Shown in pieces: positions 34,403-43,329 of a DNA stretch of 64,000 nt. Source of the stretch: Acidobacteriota bacterium (GTDB lineage Bacteria; Acidobacteriota; Thermoanaerobaculia; Gp7-AA8); contig QHVT01000019.1 in assembly GCA_003223645.1 (NCBI GenBank), positions 57,479 through 121,478 on the forward strand. Reading direction: 5' to 3'. A model generated the notes under the pieces. The model saw nothing but the letters and a program-made list of their open reading frames with translations, was not told where the DNA came from and did no database searches. Position 1 is the stretch's first letter, and each line of letters starts with the position of its first letter. A program made the translations under genes and the position numbers.

Positions 34403-35266
34403 TCACCGCGCGAAGTGCTGCATCCAGTATGCGTAGTTCACCGGCGCGTGGTCGTTGAGCCACTCCGGAATCGTGTCGCCGTTCAGCAGCTCGTTCGTCG
34501 GGTCGTCGCGCAGCAGATCGAGATGCAGCTCGAGCTCCGACGGGTTCGTCACCAGCGTGCCGTTCGAGCGAACGTACTGCATCGTGCCGACGTGCTTGTA
34601 CGGCCGGGGCGGCACTCGCGCCCACGATGTCGCGATTGTTGACGACGCGATACACCGGCACGTCGGGATAGGTATCCGCGAACCGCTGGTCGCCGGAGCG
34701 CGGGCAACCATACCCGTAGACCGCGCGCGGGCGATGCGCGGTGTCGATGCGCGCGGCGGCAAGCACCGCCAGCGCCGCGCCGAGGCTGTGACCGGTGAAG
34801 AAAACGGGCCCCGCGAGCGAAGCGAGCGCCGCGGAGAGCGGCGCCCATATTTCCTCGAGCGCGTTCCAGAAACCGGAATGCACGCGGCCGCGTCCCGGCT
34901 CCCATTCCCGCGGACGGATGTCGATGTTGCCCAGCCAGTCGCGCAGTCCCTGCGTCCCGCGGAACGCCACGATGTGAAAGCCTTCGCCGCGAATGAGCGC
35001 CGCGAAGGTGCTCGGCCCGGGGAAGGCCGCGACTTTCGTCAGCCCGCGTCTTGCAGCACGAGCGCGCGGTTGCGCAGCACCGTCCCCTCGGCCACACTGA
35101 GCCGGTAGATCACGCGGCTCACTTCCGCAAGCCACCACGCGTTCGTCGCATCGTACTCGCGCTTCGAGGCATCGAACGGCGTCACCGACAGCAGCAACTC
35201 GTCGAACAAGTTCGTCGCCGCACCCGGGTTGAATAGCGCCTCAGAACCGTTGTCGATGTGGAGCAT
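34403..35266 (-). pseudogene. Class 3 lipase gene with two frameshifts
   Basis: A single lipase-3 protein can be joined across three frames. Frame one starts at ATG 35266 (preceded by AAGGAG) with MLHIDNGSEAL and ends near 35040. Frame two (35040 to about 34615) carries FHIVAFRGTQGLRDWL, FFTGHSLGAALAVLAAARI (the catalytic serine) and VYRVVNNRDIVG. Frame three (about 34615-34403) ends RPYKHVGTMQYV...YWMQHFAR. Each junction needs one base added or lost, the first in a GGGC run. No other damage is seen, so the breaks are recent, or they are assembly errors. If intact it would be a cytosolic or exported triacylglycerol lipase. Confidence 0.75.
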
Positions 35267-35723
35267 GGGTTTCTCCTTACACTTAGGAGCGACGCGCCAC
35301 GTCTCTTTCCCTACCTCGAATGAAGGCGGAGCCACGAAGGTAACTGTTTACCGGCCGCACAGTAGACGCTGAACAGCAGTAGGATTCCGCAGAGCATCGA
35401 CGCCAATGGAGATGATGTCAGTAGAACGCTTTCGAGCACGGTGAAATCCGGTCATGAGAGTGGCTTGTGCCTGCGCGCCGCGCGGAGTGCTGTTGCCGGC
35501 TGACCTCTTGCGGTGGAACACAGCGGGACGAAGAGCCTGTTCGGCCAGAAAGTTCGTCGCCGGGGCGGGTGCAAAAGCATTTAGACAGCGATTCGAGATG
35601 GATCACGAAAACGTGATTCTGCCGAGACGCCTCGCTCCGATGACCTTGTCGTGAGGTGACAGCGTAGGTAGAAGTTAGCCGGACCAAGGGTAGGGATCGG
35701 GGCGCCTTGCGCAACTCCTAGGC
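35267..35723. other. Gene-free stretch
   Basis: About 450 bp between the lipase pseudogene and the coiled-coil gene. GC is lower than the chromosome norm. The open frames present are short, on the wrong scale and without ribosome sites. No repeat, tRNA or terminator is recognisable. Confidence 0.5.
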
Positions 35724-36689
35724 ATGGACAGCGATCTTAATGAGGCAAAGCTGCGTGCGGAAATCGCCAAACTCGAGGCCGAGACAGTCGCGATTCGGAA
35801 GGGCTTCTGGACTAAAGTGTCCGACTTTCTGAAGATCCTAGGTGTCGTTACGGCAACGGCAGCTGCAGCATACGCAGCAGTCACTACCTACCGAATAACG
35901 CAACTAGAAACACGTATCGCTCTCGCCGAGAAACAACAAGCGGAGAGTACACGTCTAGCAGCGTTACGTGCTCGCGACAACGCTCTGAATCAGCTTCGGT
36001 CATCTGTTGCCGCGCGACATCAGGCCGAACGCGATGCGACTGTCGCCGCCAAGCAGCTCGCCGTGGTTCGAGAACAAAAACTCGATGCTGACCGTCAACG
36101 TGACGGTGCTGTCCTGAAACTGGCAGCGGAGCGTCAGGCCACTGAAAAGGCGGTGCGACACCGACTTGAGGCGGAGCGGCAATTAGCAGACCTCGCGCCT
36201 AAGGTCGCGAATCTACGCGCGGAGTTCGCCACGTTTGAGGCCCGGCACGCCATCGATGTCGACCCGGATGCAATTAAAGAACTTCGGTCAAAAGCCGCTG
36301 AATTAGAAAAATCTCTGCAAGGTGCGGCGCCGATGCTTGCGTCGTTTCGAACAGCGGCGGTTACGTTTCCTCGTGAGATAACAGACGCTGAATTCCAGTC
36401 GCTATTCGAACCGCTATTTTTGCACGGTGTAATGCTTATGCCGACCATTCCGTCCAAAATTCAGGGACGCGCTTACACGGCTGTCCGCTATTTCAAACCA
36501 GAAGATCAAAAGTTTGCGACAGCGGTTGTTGAAATACTTCGGCCGCTCGGTTTGACCTCTGCGTATACCGAAATTGCTGATCCAGAAACGGCGCTGAAAC
36601 CGATATTAACAAGCGGGATCTTTGGCAAGAAGCCCGAAATCGAAGTTCGTTTCGGCGCAGATCTCAGTCTACTTCATCATACGCCATAA
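35724..36689 (+). CDS. Single-pass membrane coiled-coil protein, orphan
   Basis: Protein of 321 residues, not recognised. A short helix (NEAKLRAEIAKLEAETVAI) precedes one membrane segment at about 36-53 (ILGVVTATAAAAYAAVTTY). A long Ala/Gln/Arg-rich coiled coil follows (about 60-205, e.g. ALRARDNALNQLRSSVAARH and RHRLEAERQLADL). The last ~100 residues form a small globular domain (AYTAVRYFKPEDQKFATAVV...LGLTSAYTEIAD). Such a layout suits an anchored periplasmic or cytoplasmic scaffold. Codons are less GC-rich than the chromosome and the gene lies alone in the satellite-rich island, which points to transfer. Confidence 0.65.
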   Translation: MDSDLNEAKLRAEIAKLEAETVAIRKGFWTKVSDFLKILGVVTATAAAAYAAVTTYRITQLETRIALAEKQQAESTRLAALRARDNALNQLRSSVAARHQAERDATVAAKQLAVVREQKLDADRQRDGAVLKLAAERQATEKAVRHRLEAERQLADLAPKVANLRAEFATFEARHAIDVDPDAIKELRSKAAELEKSLQGAAPMLASFRTAAVTFPREITDAEFQSLFEPLFLHGVMLMPTIPSKIQGRAYTAVRYFKPEDQKFATAVVEILRPLGLTSAYTEIADPETALKPILTSGIFGKKPEIEVRFGADLSLLHHTP

Positions 36690-36969
36690 TGTTCGAGCAT
36701 TCGTCGGCCGGACGCCACATTCGGCGGTCAACATTCTCAATCCTCTATTCTCAATCGTGCTACGTCGCTTATCGAACATCGTTCAGCATTATCCTGCATC
36801 GTTAATGGGGCAGCATCACCCGAGAGGCGAGTTGTACAATGGGCCGGCTAACTCCAGCGTGCCAGAAGCTGTCACGGCCCGGCGCTGGCCCGGCAGCCTA
36901 GCTGCCTACGTAATCCTCCAAGGTTGTGTGGCGTCACGACGGCCGCAGTTCGCTCCCGCCGAGCACCGG
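36690..36969. other. Gene-free stretch before second 21-bp array
   Basis: About 280 bp of mixed sequence with small palindromes (GCCCGGCGCTGGCCCGGC near 36880). No gene is supported. It leads directly into the inverted satellite array. Confidence 0.5.
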
Positions 36970-37159
36970 TTGCAAACGAAAACGGGCCGGTTGCAAACGA
37001 AAACGGGCCGGTTGCAAATGAAAACAGGCCCGTCGCAAACGAAAACAGGCCGGTTGCAAATGAAAACAGGCCCCGTTGCAAATGAAAACAGGCCCCGTTG
37101 CATGCAAACAGGCGAGTTGCACGTGCAAACAGGCAAGTTGCACATGCAAACAGGCGATG
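36970..37159. repeat. Second 21-bp satellite array, inverted, nine units
   Basis: Units starting at 36970 read TTGCAAACGAAAACGGGCC, the reverse complement of the array at 31418. The first four are 21 bp, the next two are 22 bp (an extra C), and the last three are shortened variants (TTGCACGTGCAAACAGGC). The following ~70 bp (37157-37230) match the right flank of the first array in the same direction, although the array itself is inverted. Confidence 0.9.
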
Positions 37160-37544
37160 CGCGCGTGCGACTTGGCGGTTCGGGATGTTGCTAACTTACA
37201 GCGTATCAACGCTTTCTGCCGCGCAGGTCCTAGCTCAGGCAGTTTCCGCCGGTACAAGTGCGACCACGCGCGTTCCGTTGCGGGTCCTTGCCGGCCGGTG
37301 CTCCGGCGATCACCGTTCCGGCGACATCCACCCAGGCTCACACCTTCCGCGGCTCGTGCAACGCTCCGGAGTTTGCGTGGTTGAGTGATGCCGTGTCCAC
37401 TTTTAGCAACAGTTCATCGGACGTGGATTGGGGACGGCGGTTCGTCAAAATGCAAGCCACTACCACACTTAATCTTAAGCGGCACGATGCGTAAGTCAAT
37501 GACGGTTCAGTGAGTTACTCATATGCGTCCACGCCGCGAGGCAG
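37160..37544. other. Gene-free stretch with array flank
   Basis: The first 70 bp match 31941-32010 (TTACAGCGTAT...CTGCCGCGCAGG). The rest has no credible gene, RNA or repeat. Confidence 0.5.
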
Positions 37545-37800
37545 CCGCACGACCATGTCGCACGTGCGTCCATGCCTCGACACATCGCTGCACGACCGCG
37601 CCGCACGTGCGACCATGGCGCGACGCATTGCAGCGCGACCGCGCCGCACGTGCGACCATGGCGTGACGCATTGCTGCGCGACCGCGCCGCACGTGCGACC
37701 ATGGCGCGACGCATTGCTGCACGACCGTGACGCACGTGCGACCATGGTGCGACGCATTGCTGCATGATCATGTCGCACGTGCGTTCATGCCGCGACGCAG
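37545..37800. repeat. 43-bp tandem repeat, six units, palindromic core
   Basis: The palindrome CGCACGTGCG begins a unit at 37561, 37604, 37647, 37690, 37733 and 37776 (position of CACGTGCG), giving an exact 43-bp period. Each unit continues with a CCATGG palindrome and CGACGCATTGCTGC. As 43 is not a multiple of three, the repeat is not maintained for coding, although frames stay open. Six evenly spaced palindromes look like protein-binding iterons. Confidence 0.9.
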
Positions 37801-37951
37801 CACGGCCGATGCGACATCTCCTTTGATATCTTGTCTCCACGAGCCTGGGTAGAGCGTAACTCACTGCGCCGCGAGTTATTTACGCGTAGTGGCACTTCAG
37901 TTAACGCCAATGCGGGCTCGGCCGGCGGGCCAGCGCCAGGAAGACGATCTG

Positions 37952-38083
37952 CATTTCGCGGACGTACGCCGTTCATTTCGGACGTGATCCGTCATCATTT
38001 GGTAGTGAGCGGCGGCCATTTCGCAGGTGTGAACCGTTCATTTTCAGGTGCAATCGGCGGTCATTTTGCCGGTGAACAACAAG
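37952..38083. repeat. 22-bp satellite array, third site, six units
   Basis: Units start at 37952, 37974, 37996, 38017, 38039 and 38062. The first 74 bp repeat 34274-34348 with two substitutions and one lost base, in direct orientation. The two sites bracket a 3.7-kb segment that contains the lipase pseudogene, the orphan coiled-coil gene, the inverted 21-bp array and the 43-bp array. Confidence 0.88.
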
Positions 38084-38161
38084 AAAGGCGGCCGCGCGGC
38101 CGCCCTTCGTTGGAGATCCCTCGCTTTGCTCGGGATGACCGCGCGCGTTGCGCGCGGTCAC
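38084..38161 (-). terminator. Compound hairpin terminator after hydrolase gene
   Basis: Read on the minus strand after the stop at 38175: a strong stem TGACCGCGCGC/GCGCGCGGTCA, a half family C unit (GAGGGATCTC), then AAGGGCGGCCGC/GCGGCCGCCTT followed by TCTTGTTGT. The last stem with its T-rich tail fits a Rho-independent terminator. Confidence 0.6.
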
Positions 38162-38174
38162 TTCGTGAGCACCA

Positions 38175-39638
38175 TCACGATGGTTTTCTCTTGTTCTCGA
38201 TCTTGATGTCCACCGCGGAGATGAACGAAATCAGAAAGCGGATGAACTCGCGATTGTAGATGTCGTTGTGATCTTTGATGATTGTTCCGGCACTCGTGGC
38301 GACGATGAAGGGGTTAGTGGTGTCGAGGTTGGGGCGCAGGTGTGTCATGCGGACCTCTGCACAGGTCTTCACGGCGCTTCCCTGCTCGAATTGCTCCTCC
38401 GTACAAGGCAGCAGCGCGTTCTTCCCGAGATAAGGTTCGCCGTCCGCATCGTCCACTTCGGCGCATTTGCAGCCTAGGCCGGTCAGAGCTGCCCAGTCTC
38501 CGGTGAAGCAACTGGTCGGGGACTTCTGTTGCGGCCCGTTTCGACCCGATGATTTCTGTTTCCCGTCCGTGGATGAGTTAACGCTGTCCAGCCGATCGGT
38601 GACGAAGGCTTTGAAATTTCCCACACCCACCAAACTGCGGCGTAGGAAGGGAATGCCTCGCGACCACTCGAAGGGCGAGAGCGCATAGCGAATGAACTGA
38701 GCAGGTGGAAAGATTCGTCGCGTCGCCCAGTCGCGCTCTGAAGAAACAGTCAGGAGCAGTGGTAACTGATCCGGTGCGAAGTGCAATCGCTCTCGCTCCA
38801 TCTTCATAAGGTCAAGATTTGTACGCTTGTAATACTCGGCCTCGAAGGCTGGATTCGCCAGTACGACGAGATCGGGGAGTGGAAGGTCACCCGCTGTCTT
38901 GATCACCCCGAGTGTCGGGCCTGTTCGATTGGCGATCGCGTCGCTCAGCGCCTGCCGCATGAGCGGTCCGAACGCCGAATACACGACGCCTGCGCCGAGA
39001 CTATGTCCGGCGACGATCAACCGTGTGCGGTAGACGGTCCCCTCGTTTGCGATGAGACCGGCATAAGCGCGAAGGATCTCGCGAATGACTTCTCGTCCCT
39101 GCGACTGTCCGAGGCGTTCGCCGACGCGTTTCCGTGACCAGATCGAAAGCGTGCGCGAGGGCTCCGAGCAGTATTGCAAGCCGCGCCATCCGAGATAAAT
39201 GCCGATGATCTTCCGATGCGGCCCCGGCAGCGGCGAATATTCTTCGACTCTTGCAAGTCCGGCCAGGACGCGGCGGAAACAGGCCACGTTGTCATCGCAG
39301 ATCGAAGCGTTGTGCTTCCAGCCGTGGACGAAGACGACGATGATGGCGCCGGTGGTCGTTACCTCGTCCGAACGTAGAAGGTCCAGCACTGCGTGTCGCT
39401 GCTTGCTGCTCCAGGCGAGACCTTCGTCGGTGAACTCGATGATTCCCAGCGTGAAGTCGGGATGTTTCTCGATCGCTGCTTCGGAAACCGCGCGTTGCTC
39501 TTCCGGCTCTCTCAAGGCATCGATGCACGTTTCCTTCGCAATGTCCTCGCCTGTGCCCGTTCGAAATTGGACGATCTGCGTGAGTGCACAACGAAATGAC
39601 AACAAGGCCGCGAGTGGTACCAGGATCTTCCAGCGCAT
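38175..39638 (-). CDS. Alpha/beta hydrolase, probable lipoprotein
   Basis: Protein of 487 residues. The N-terminus (MRWKILVPLAALLSFRCALT) looks like a lipoprotein signal with cysteine at 17. FVHGWKHNASICDDN (about 104) is the oxyanion region, LIVAGHSLGAGVVYS (about 207-220) the nucleophile elbow, and the fold is alpha/beta hydrolase; related proteins are esterases or lipases. The C-terminal 150 residues (CFTGDWAALTGLGCKCAEV...) are not recognised and contain several cysteines. ATG 39638 follows AGGAAC; the longer frame is antisense to the peptidase gene. It borders the accessory island. Confidence 0.75.
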   Translation of the reverse strand: MRWKILVPLAALLSFRCALTQIVQFRTGTGEDIAKETCIDALREPEEQRAVSEAAIEKHPDFTLGIIEFTDEGLAWSSKQRHAVLDLLRSDEVTTTGAIIVVFVHGWKHNASICDDNVACFRRVLAGLARVEEYSPLPGPHRKIIGIYLGWRGLQYCSEPSRTLSIWSRKRVGERLGQSQGREVIREILRAYAGLIANEGTVYRTRLIVAGHSLGAGVVYSAFGPLMRQALSDAIANRTGPTLGVIKTAGDLPLPDLVVLANPAFEAEYYKRTNLDLMKMERERLHFAPDQLPLLLTVSSERDWATRRIFPPAQFIRYALSPFEWSRGIPFLRRSLVGVGNFKAFVTDRLDSVNSSTDGKQKSSGRNGPQQKSPTSCFTGDWAALTGLGCKCAEVDDADGEPYLGKNALLPCTEEQFEQGSAVKTCAEVRMTHLRPNLDTTNPFIVATSAGTIIKDHNDIYNREFIRFLISFISAVDIKIENKRKPS

Positions 39639-39687
39639 GCGTTCCTCCGCAAATGAGAGTGACGCGAGTCGCCGATTTCCTTGCCAC

Positions 39688-39719
39688 AAGAAAGGCGGCC
39701 TTTCGACCGCCTTTCTTTC
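39688..39719. terminator. Bidirectional intrinsic terminator
   Basis: AAGAAAGGCGGCC-TTTC-GACCGCCTTTCTTT: a strong stem with an A-run on one side and a T-run on the other, 20 bp after the peptidase stop. It is shaped to stop transcription of the M16 gene on the minus strand. Confidence 0.8.
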
Positions 39720-39739
39720 ACACGATCGCGAGGCGAGTG

Positions 39740-42583
39740 CTATTTGGTGAACACGTCCTCGACGTTCACGATCTTCACGTTCTCGGGCTTGAGGTTCAGT
39801 TTGTAGCTGCCGATGACCTTGTCTTCCTGAGCGAGCTCGGGTTTTGGGGCGTCGTATTTGATCGACGACGGGTCGTCCTTGAGCAGGGTGTCGCGCAGGC
39901 CTTCGGCGTCTTTGGTGATGATGACGACGCTCATGTTTTTGGCCGACAGGTATTTCTTGAGCGCGGCGTTGACCTGCTGGCGCGTCAATTTCGCGTATTG
40001 CGCGCGCATGTAGTCGACGTAATCGGGCATGCCGTACCACCACGAGTCGAGGGCGTAGCCGAGGCGCTGGCCCTGGGTGGAGGTGAGCAGGTAGACGTTC
40101 TTCATCACGTAATTCTTCGTGTTGTCGAAGTCTTCCTGCGAGAGGCCGTTGTCGATCATTTTCTGGGTTTCATAGAGCGCGATGCGCAGCGCCATTTGTG
40201 TGTTCATCGGAACGACGGGGCGGATCCAGATTTCGAACAATTGCGAGCGGCGTGCGATGTTCGGGCTGGGGAAGAACTGGAATCCGGGGCGATTGAAGTA
40301 TTCGACGTAGGCGTAATCGCCGTAATTGAGGCCGCGCGTTTCGCGGATGCGGTCGTAAAGGCGGCCCAGCGACGCGCGATGCTCGCCGAGCCAGACACGC
40401 GCGAGATTGAGCGCGGCGAAATCGGGATCTTCGCGGGTGACGGGAATCGGATGGCCGAGGGAGATTGCGGTCGCGCGCGTGTCCTTCTTCACGATCTCGA
40501 CTTCGAGGCCGGTCGCCTTGTGGCCGTTGATGGCCGGCAGCTGCGCGATCGTCATTTCCTCGGGACCGGCGCCGAGCGAGCCGAGGTCGGTGCTGAGGCG
40601 TTTGGTGAGCGTGTCGGGATAATCGCCGGACAGTGCCACGACGATGTTGGTCGCCTTGTAATTGCCGGCGACGAATTTCTTCACGTCGTCGAGCGTAATG
40701 GACTTGATTCCCGTCACCGTGCCGAGCGGCGTGTGTCCGTAAGGCGTGCCGGCGAAGATCACGTTCTGGAGCTCTTCTTTGCCGAGCTCTTCGTCGTTGC
40801 TGCCGCGCAGATCGTTTTCCAATGCATTGAGCTGCGCGTCTTTGAGGCGCGAGAAATCTTCCTCGCGGAATCCCGGCGTCAAAAGCTGCGGCAGAACGAT
40901 GTCGAGGAATTTCGGCAGATTGTCTTTATGGACGACCGCGGTGAAGGTCGTCATCTCCTTGTCGACCTGCGAGCCGAACGAGCCGGCCATCGGGAAGAGC
41001 GCCTTCTGAATCTCGTCGACACGCATCGACTTCGAGCCGGCATCGGTAATCATCGACGCGGCCAATTCGGCGAGCCCCTCTTTTCCTTTCGGATCATTGG
41101 CCGAGCCGACCGTGAACAGCAGCTTGATCATCACGTTCGGGATGACCGATTTCTGTTCGAGAAATTTGATCTGGACCTGCTGCCCGGACTGCGAGGCCGC
41201 GCTGAACTGCTCGACCGCCGGCAGCTTCGACATCGCGTCCGGCATCGGCTTCTGCGACAGCGTGGTCACGACGAGGTTGTTGGTCGTGACGTATTTGCGC
41301 GCCACGTCCTGAATGTCCGCCGGCGTAATGTCGGCGAGGACGCGGAAGAATCGATTGAGCGTGTCGTACGAGCGCTCATACACCGCATAGCGCGCCACGG
41401 TGCGCGCAATCGCCTCGGTGTTGGTGAGGCTGCCCACGAAGCTGTAGCGCGAATTCGACTTCGAGTCGGCCACGCGCTGTGCGTCGAGCTGCTTGTCGCG
41501 CGCCGCTGCGAACACTTTCATGATCTCGTCGCGCACGTAGACGGAGTCATTGAGGTCCTTCACGCGCGCGTAGACGGTGATGAGCCCCGGGTCCCAATAC
41601 GGGCCCCAGTCGGTGAAGATCGCGTCGACTTTCTGCTCGTCCTGCACCAGGCGCTTGTAGATGTCGGACGTCTCGCCGAACTCGAGATCGAGCAGCGTCG
41701 AGATCGCGGCGGCGTCTTTGGTCTGGAAAATCGAGGGGCCGTGAAACGCGACGGTGACCCACGGCAGCGTCGGCGTCGGCCACGGAACGTGCGCGTAGAC
41801 GGGATGCGTGGCCGGCGGCTCCTGCGGCACGTCGACTTTCGTCGCGCCCGGCTTCCAGTCGCTCCAGTATTTCTCGACGATCTGGAAGACGCGATTCGGG
41901 TCGACGTCGCCGGCGACGACGATCGCCACGTGCTCGGGGCGATACCAGCGCTCGAAGAAGGTCTTCGAGTACTCGTACTGATTCGGCATGTCCTCGATGT
42001 CTTTGATGAAGCCCATCGTGGTGTGCTTGTACGTGTGCGTCGTGTAAGCGGCCTCGCGCTGCACTTCGTCGAGTTTGTTGATCGGATTCGCGGAGTTCTT
42101 GTTGTATTCGCCGAGGACCGCGCGCGCCTCGGTCTTGAACGCCGCTTCCGAATACGAGAGGTTCTTGAAGCGGTCGGCCTCGATCTCGAGGATCTTCTCG
42201 AGGTCTTCCTTCGCGAACGTCGCGTAGAACAGCGTGATGTCGTCGGACGTCGATGCGTTCTGCCGCGCGCCGGCCTTGGTGATGATCGTATTGTAGACGT
42301 CGGGCGGATACGCCTTCGTCCCGCGGAACATCATGTGCTCGAAGAAATGCGCGAAGCCCGATTTGCCCGGCTCGACTTCGTTCCGCGAGCCGGTCTGCAC
42401 CGGGATCTGCACCGACACGATGTTCGGGAACCCGGTCGGAACGACGATGACTTTGAGGCCGTTGGCGAGCGTCTTCTCGCTGGCCTTGAACGGAAGGATG
42501 TCGCCGGACTGCTGCGCCATGAGCGCCGCCGGCAGGACGAGCGCGCAGAGCGCCGCCATCACTGCGATTCGTGAGCGAAACAT
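39740..42583 (-). CDS. Exported M16-family (pitrilysin-type) zinc peptidase
   Basis: Protein of 947 residues, the size of a fused two-half pitrilysin, with a signal peptide (VMAALCALVLPAALMAQ). The inverted zinc motif HFFEH is at about 79-83, with the distal glutamate in EARAVLGEYN near 155. The second half (from about 490) repeats the fold without a zinc site, which is normal for the inactive half. It should degrade peptides in the periplasm. A terminator follows, and a family G word repeat precedes it. Confidence 0.92.
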   Translation of the reverse strand: MFRSRIAVMAALCALVLPAALMAQQSGDILPFKASEKTLANGLKVIVVPTGFPNIVSVQIPVQTGSRNEVEPGKSGFAHFFEHMMFRGTKAYPPDVYNTIITKAGARQNASTSDDITLFYATFAKEDLEKILEIEADRFKNLSYSEAAFKTEARAVLGEYNKNSANPINKLDEVQREAAYTTHTYKHTTMGFIKDIEDMPNQYEYSKTFFERWYRPEHVAIVVAGDVDPNRVFQIVEKYWSDWKPGATKVDVPQEPPATHPVYAHVPWPTPTLPWVTVAFHGPSIFQTKDAAAISTLLDLEFGETSDIYKRLVQDEQKVDAIFTDWGPYWDPGLITVYARVKDLNDSVYVRDEIMKVFAAARDKQLDAQRVADSKSNSRYSFVGSLTNTEAIARTVARYAVYERSYDTLNRFFRVLADITPADIQDVARKYVTTNNLVVTTLSQKPMPDAMSKLPAVEQFSAASQSGQQVQIKFLEQKSVIPNVMIKLLFTVGSANDPKGKEGLAELAASMITDAGSKSMRVDEIQKALFPMAGSFGSQVDKEMTTFTAVVHKDNLPKFLDIVLPQLLTPGFREEDFSRLKDAQLNALENDLRGSNDEELGKEELQNVIFAGTPYGHTPLGTVTGIKSITLDDVKKFVAGNYKATNIVVALSGDYPDTLTKRLSTDLGSLGAGPEEMTIAQLPAINGHKATGLEVEIVKKDTRATAISLGHPIPVTREDPDFAALNLARVWLGEHRASLGRLYDRIRETRGLNYGDYAYVEYFNRPGFQFFPSPNIARRSQLFEIWIRPVVPMNTQMALRIALYETQKMIDNGLSQEDFDNTKNYVMKNVYLLTSTQGQRLGYALDSWWYGMPDYVDYMRAQYAKLTRQQVNAALKKYLSAKNMSVVIITKDAEGLRDTLLKDDPSSIKYDAPKPELAQEDKVIGSYKLNLKPENVKIVNVEDVFTK

Positions 42584-42595
42584 AGGTTTCCTTTC

Positions 42596-42704
42596 TGAGC
42601 CTCCAGGCCTCTGGCCTCCAAGCCTCCCAGGGGTTGAGGTTGTGAGAGTTTCGAATGACGGCCGGTCTCCTGGGAGGCTGGGAGGCCAGGAGGCTGAGAG
42701 GCCA
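42596..42704. repeat. Hairpin repeat family G, copy 1
   Basis: The left arm repeats GAGCCTCCAGGCCTC and GCCTCC, the right arm GGGAGGCTGGGAGGCC and AGGAGGCTGAGAGGCC. The loop is about 50 bp. It lies between the M16 peptidase start and the small membrane protein end. Sister copy at 62445-62521. Confidence 0.85.
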
Positions 42705-42721
42705 ATCCGTGCGGATTCTAT

Positions 42722-42991
42722 CTACAGCGCCCGTTGGTCGGGAATGTCGATCGGCCCTTCTTTGAGGTCCTCGCGAATGATGAGGTCGAGAAACATCTCG
42801 CGGACGCCGGCCGCGCCCCGCTCGCGATAAACGCGCCGCACTTCGGAAGGTTTCAGCTTGATGCCCGTCATCGTCTCGAGGTACTCGCAAAACACGAGCG
42901 CGCGCGAGCGGAAGGAGACGATGAGAATGACGAGCAGGATCGCCGCGAAGACGACGGGGAACAGATTGCTCATGTTTTCGAAGATGCCCAT
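42722..42991 (-). CDS. Small single-pass membrane protein
   Basis: Protein of 89 residues: MGIFENMSNLFPVV, then one membrane helix (about 10-25, FAAILLVILIVSF) and a soluble tail with two short amphipathic segments (PSEVRRVYRERGAAGVREMF). Not recognised. The ATG at 42991 was chosen over a longer frame that is only the translation of a family E repeat; a second ATG 18 bp later is possible. It is separated from the M16 gene by a hairpin. Confidence 0.55.
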   Translation of the reverse strand: MGIFENMSNLFPVVFAAILLVILIVSFRSRALVFCEYLETMTGIKLKPSEVRRVYRERGAAGVREMFLDLIIREDLKEGPIDIPDQRAL

Positions 42992-43009
42992 GGACCCGAG
43001 GGGATGGTA

Positions 43010-43295
43010 AAGCAGAAAGCAAAAAAGCAGAAAGCAGAAAGCAGAAAGCAGAAAGCAGAAAGCCCCCATCCGGCAATGACGACGAGCACGCGGCGAAGCG
43101 CGAGCACCGCCCACCCCGGGCGCGGAAGCGGGCGCGGGCTCAGGAAGTCCGCTTGATGTTTGTTGCCGCTCGCCCCGCTTGCGGGGAGAGGGTGGCGCGA
43201 AGGGCCGGGTGAGGGGCTTTCATTCGGTCCGGTATTCCTTCTCTCGCGACACCCACTTCTGCTTTCTGCTTTTTGCTTTCTGCTTTTCTCCGGCA
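43010..43295. repeat. Hairpin family E with inserts
   Basis: Left arm (43010-43060) repeats AGCAGAAAG five to six times; right arm (43258-43293) is CTGCTTTCTGC/TTTTTGCTTTCTGC. Between them are a family H-like GGGCGCGGAAGCGGGCGCGG piece (43113-43140) and a GCTCGCCCCGCTTGCGGGGAGAG hairpin (43166-43190). Divergent small genes begin on both sides. Confidence 0.75.
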
Positions 43296-43329
43296 CCGAT
43301 GTTGTAAAAGAACAACGGTGGAGGACCAC

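Noticed and set aside
37545..37800. CRISPR array
   Set aside because: Units are contiguous 43-bp repeats with no spacers, and there are no cas genes. The same holds for the 21-bp and 22-bp arrays.
34142..38083. Integron cassette array
   Set aside because: The lower-GC island with orphan genes looked like one, but I find no GTTRRRY/RYYYAAC pairs at gene ends and no integrase.
39584..42574. A 996-codon plus-strand frame opposite the M16 peptidase
   Set aside because: Antisense shadow of a high-GC gene. The minus strand has a complete peptidase with signal peptide and zinc motif; the plus-strand product is Arg/Asp/Val-rich and has no domain.
42992..43114. N-terminal extension of the small membrane protein (repeats of FCFLLSAF)
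   Set aside because: It is the translation of a family E word repeat; hydrophobic by chance.
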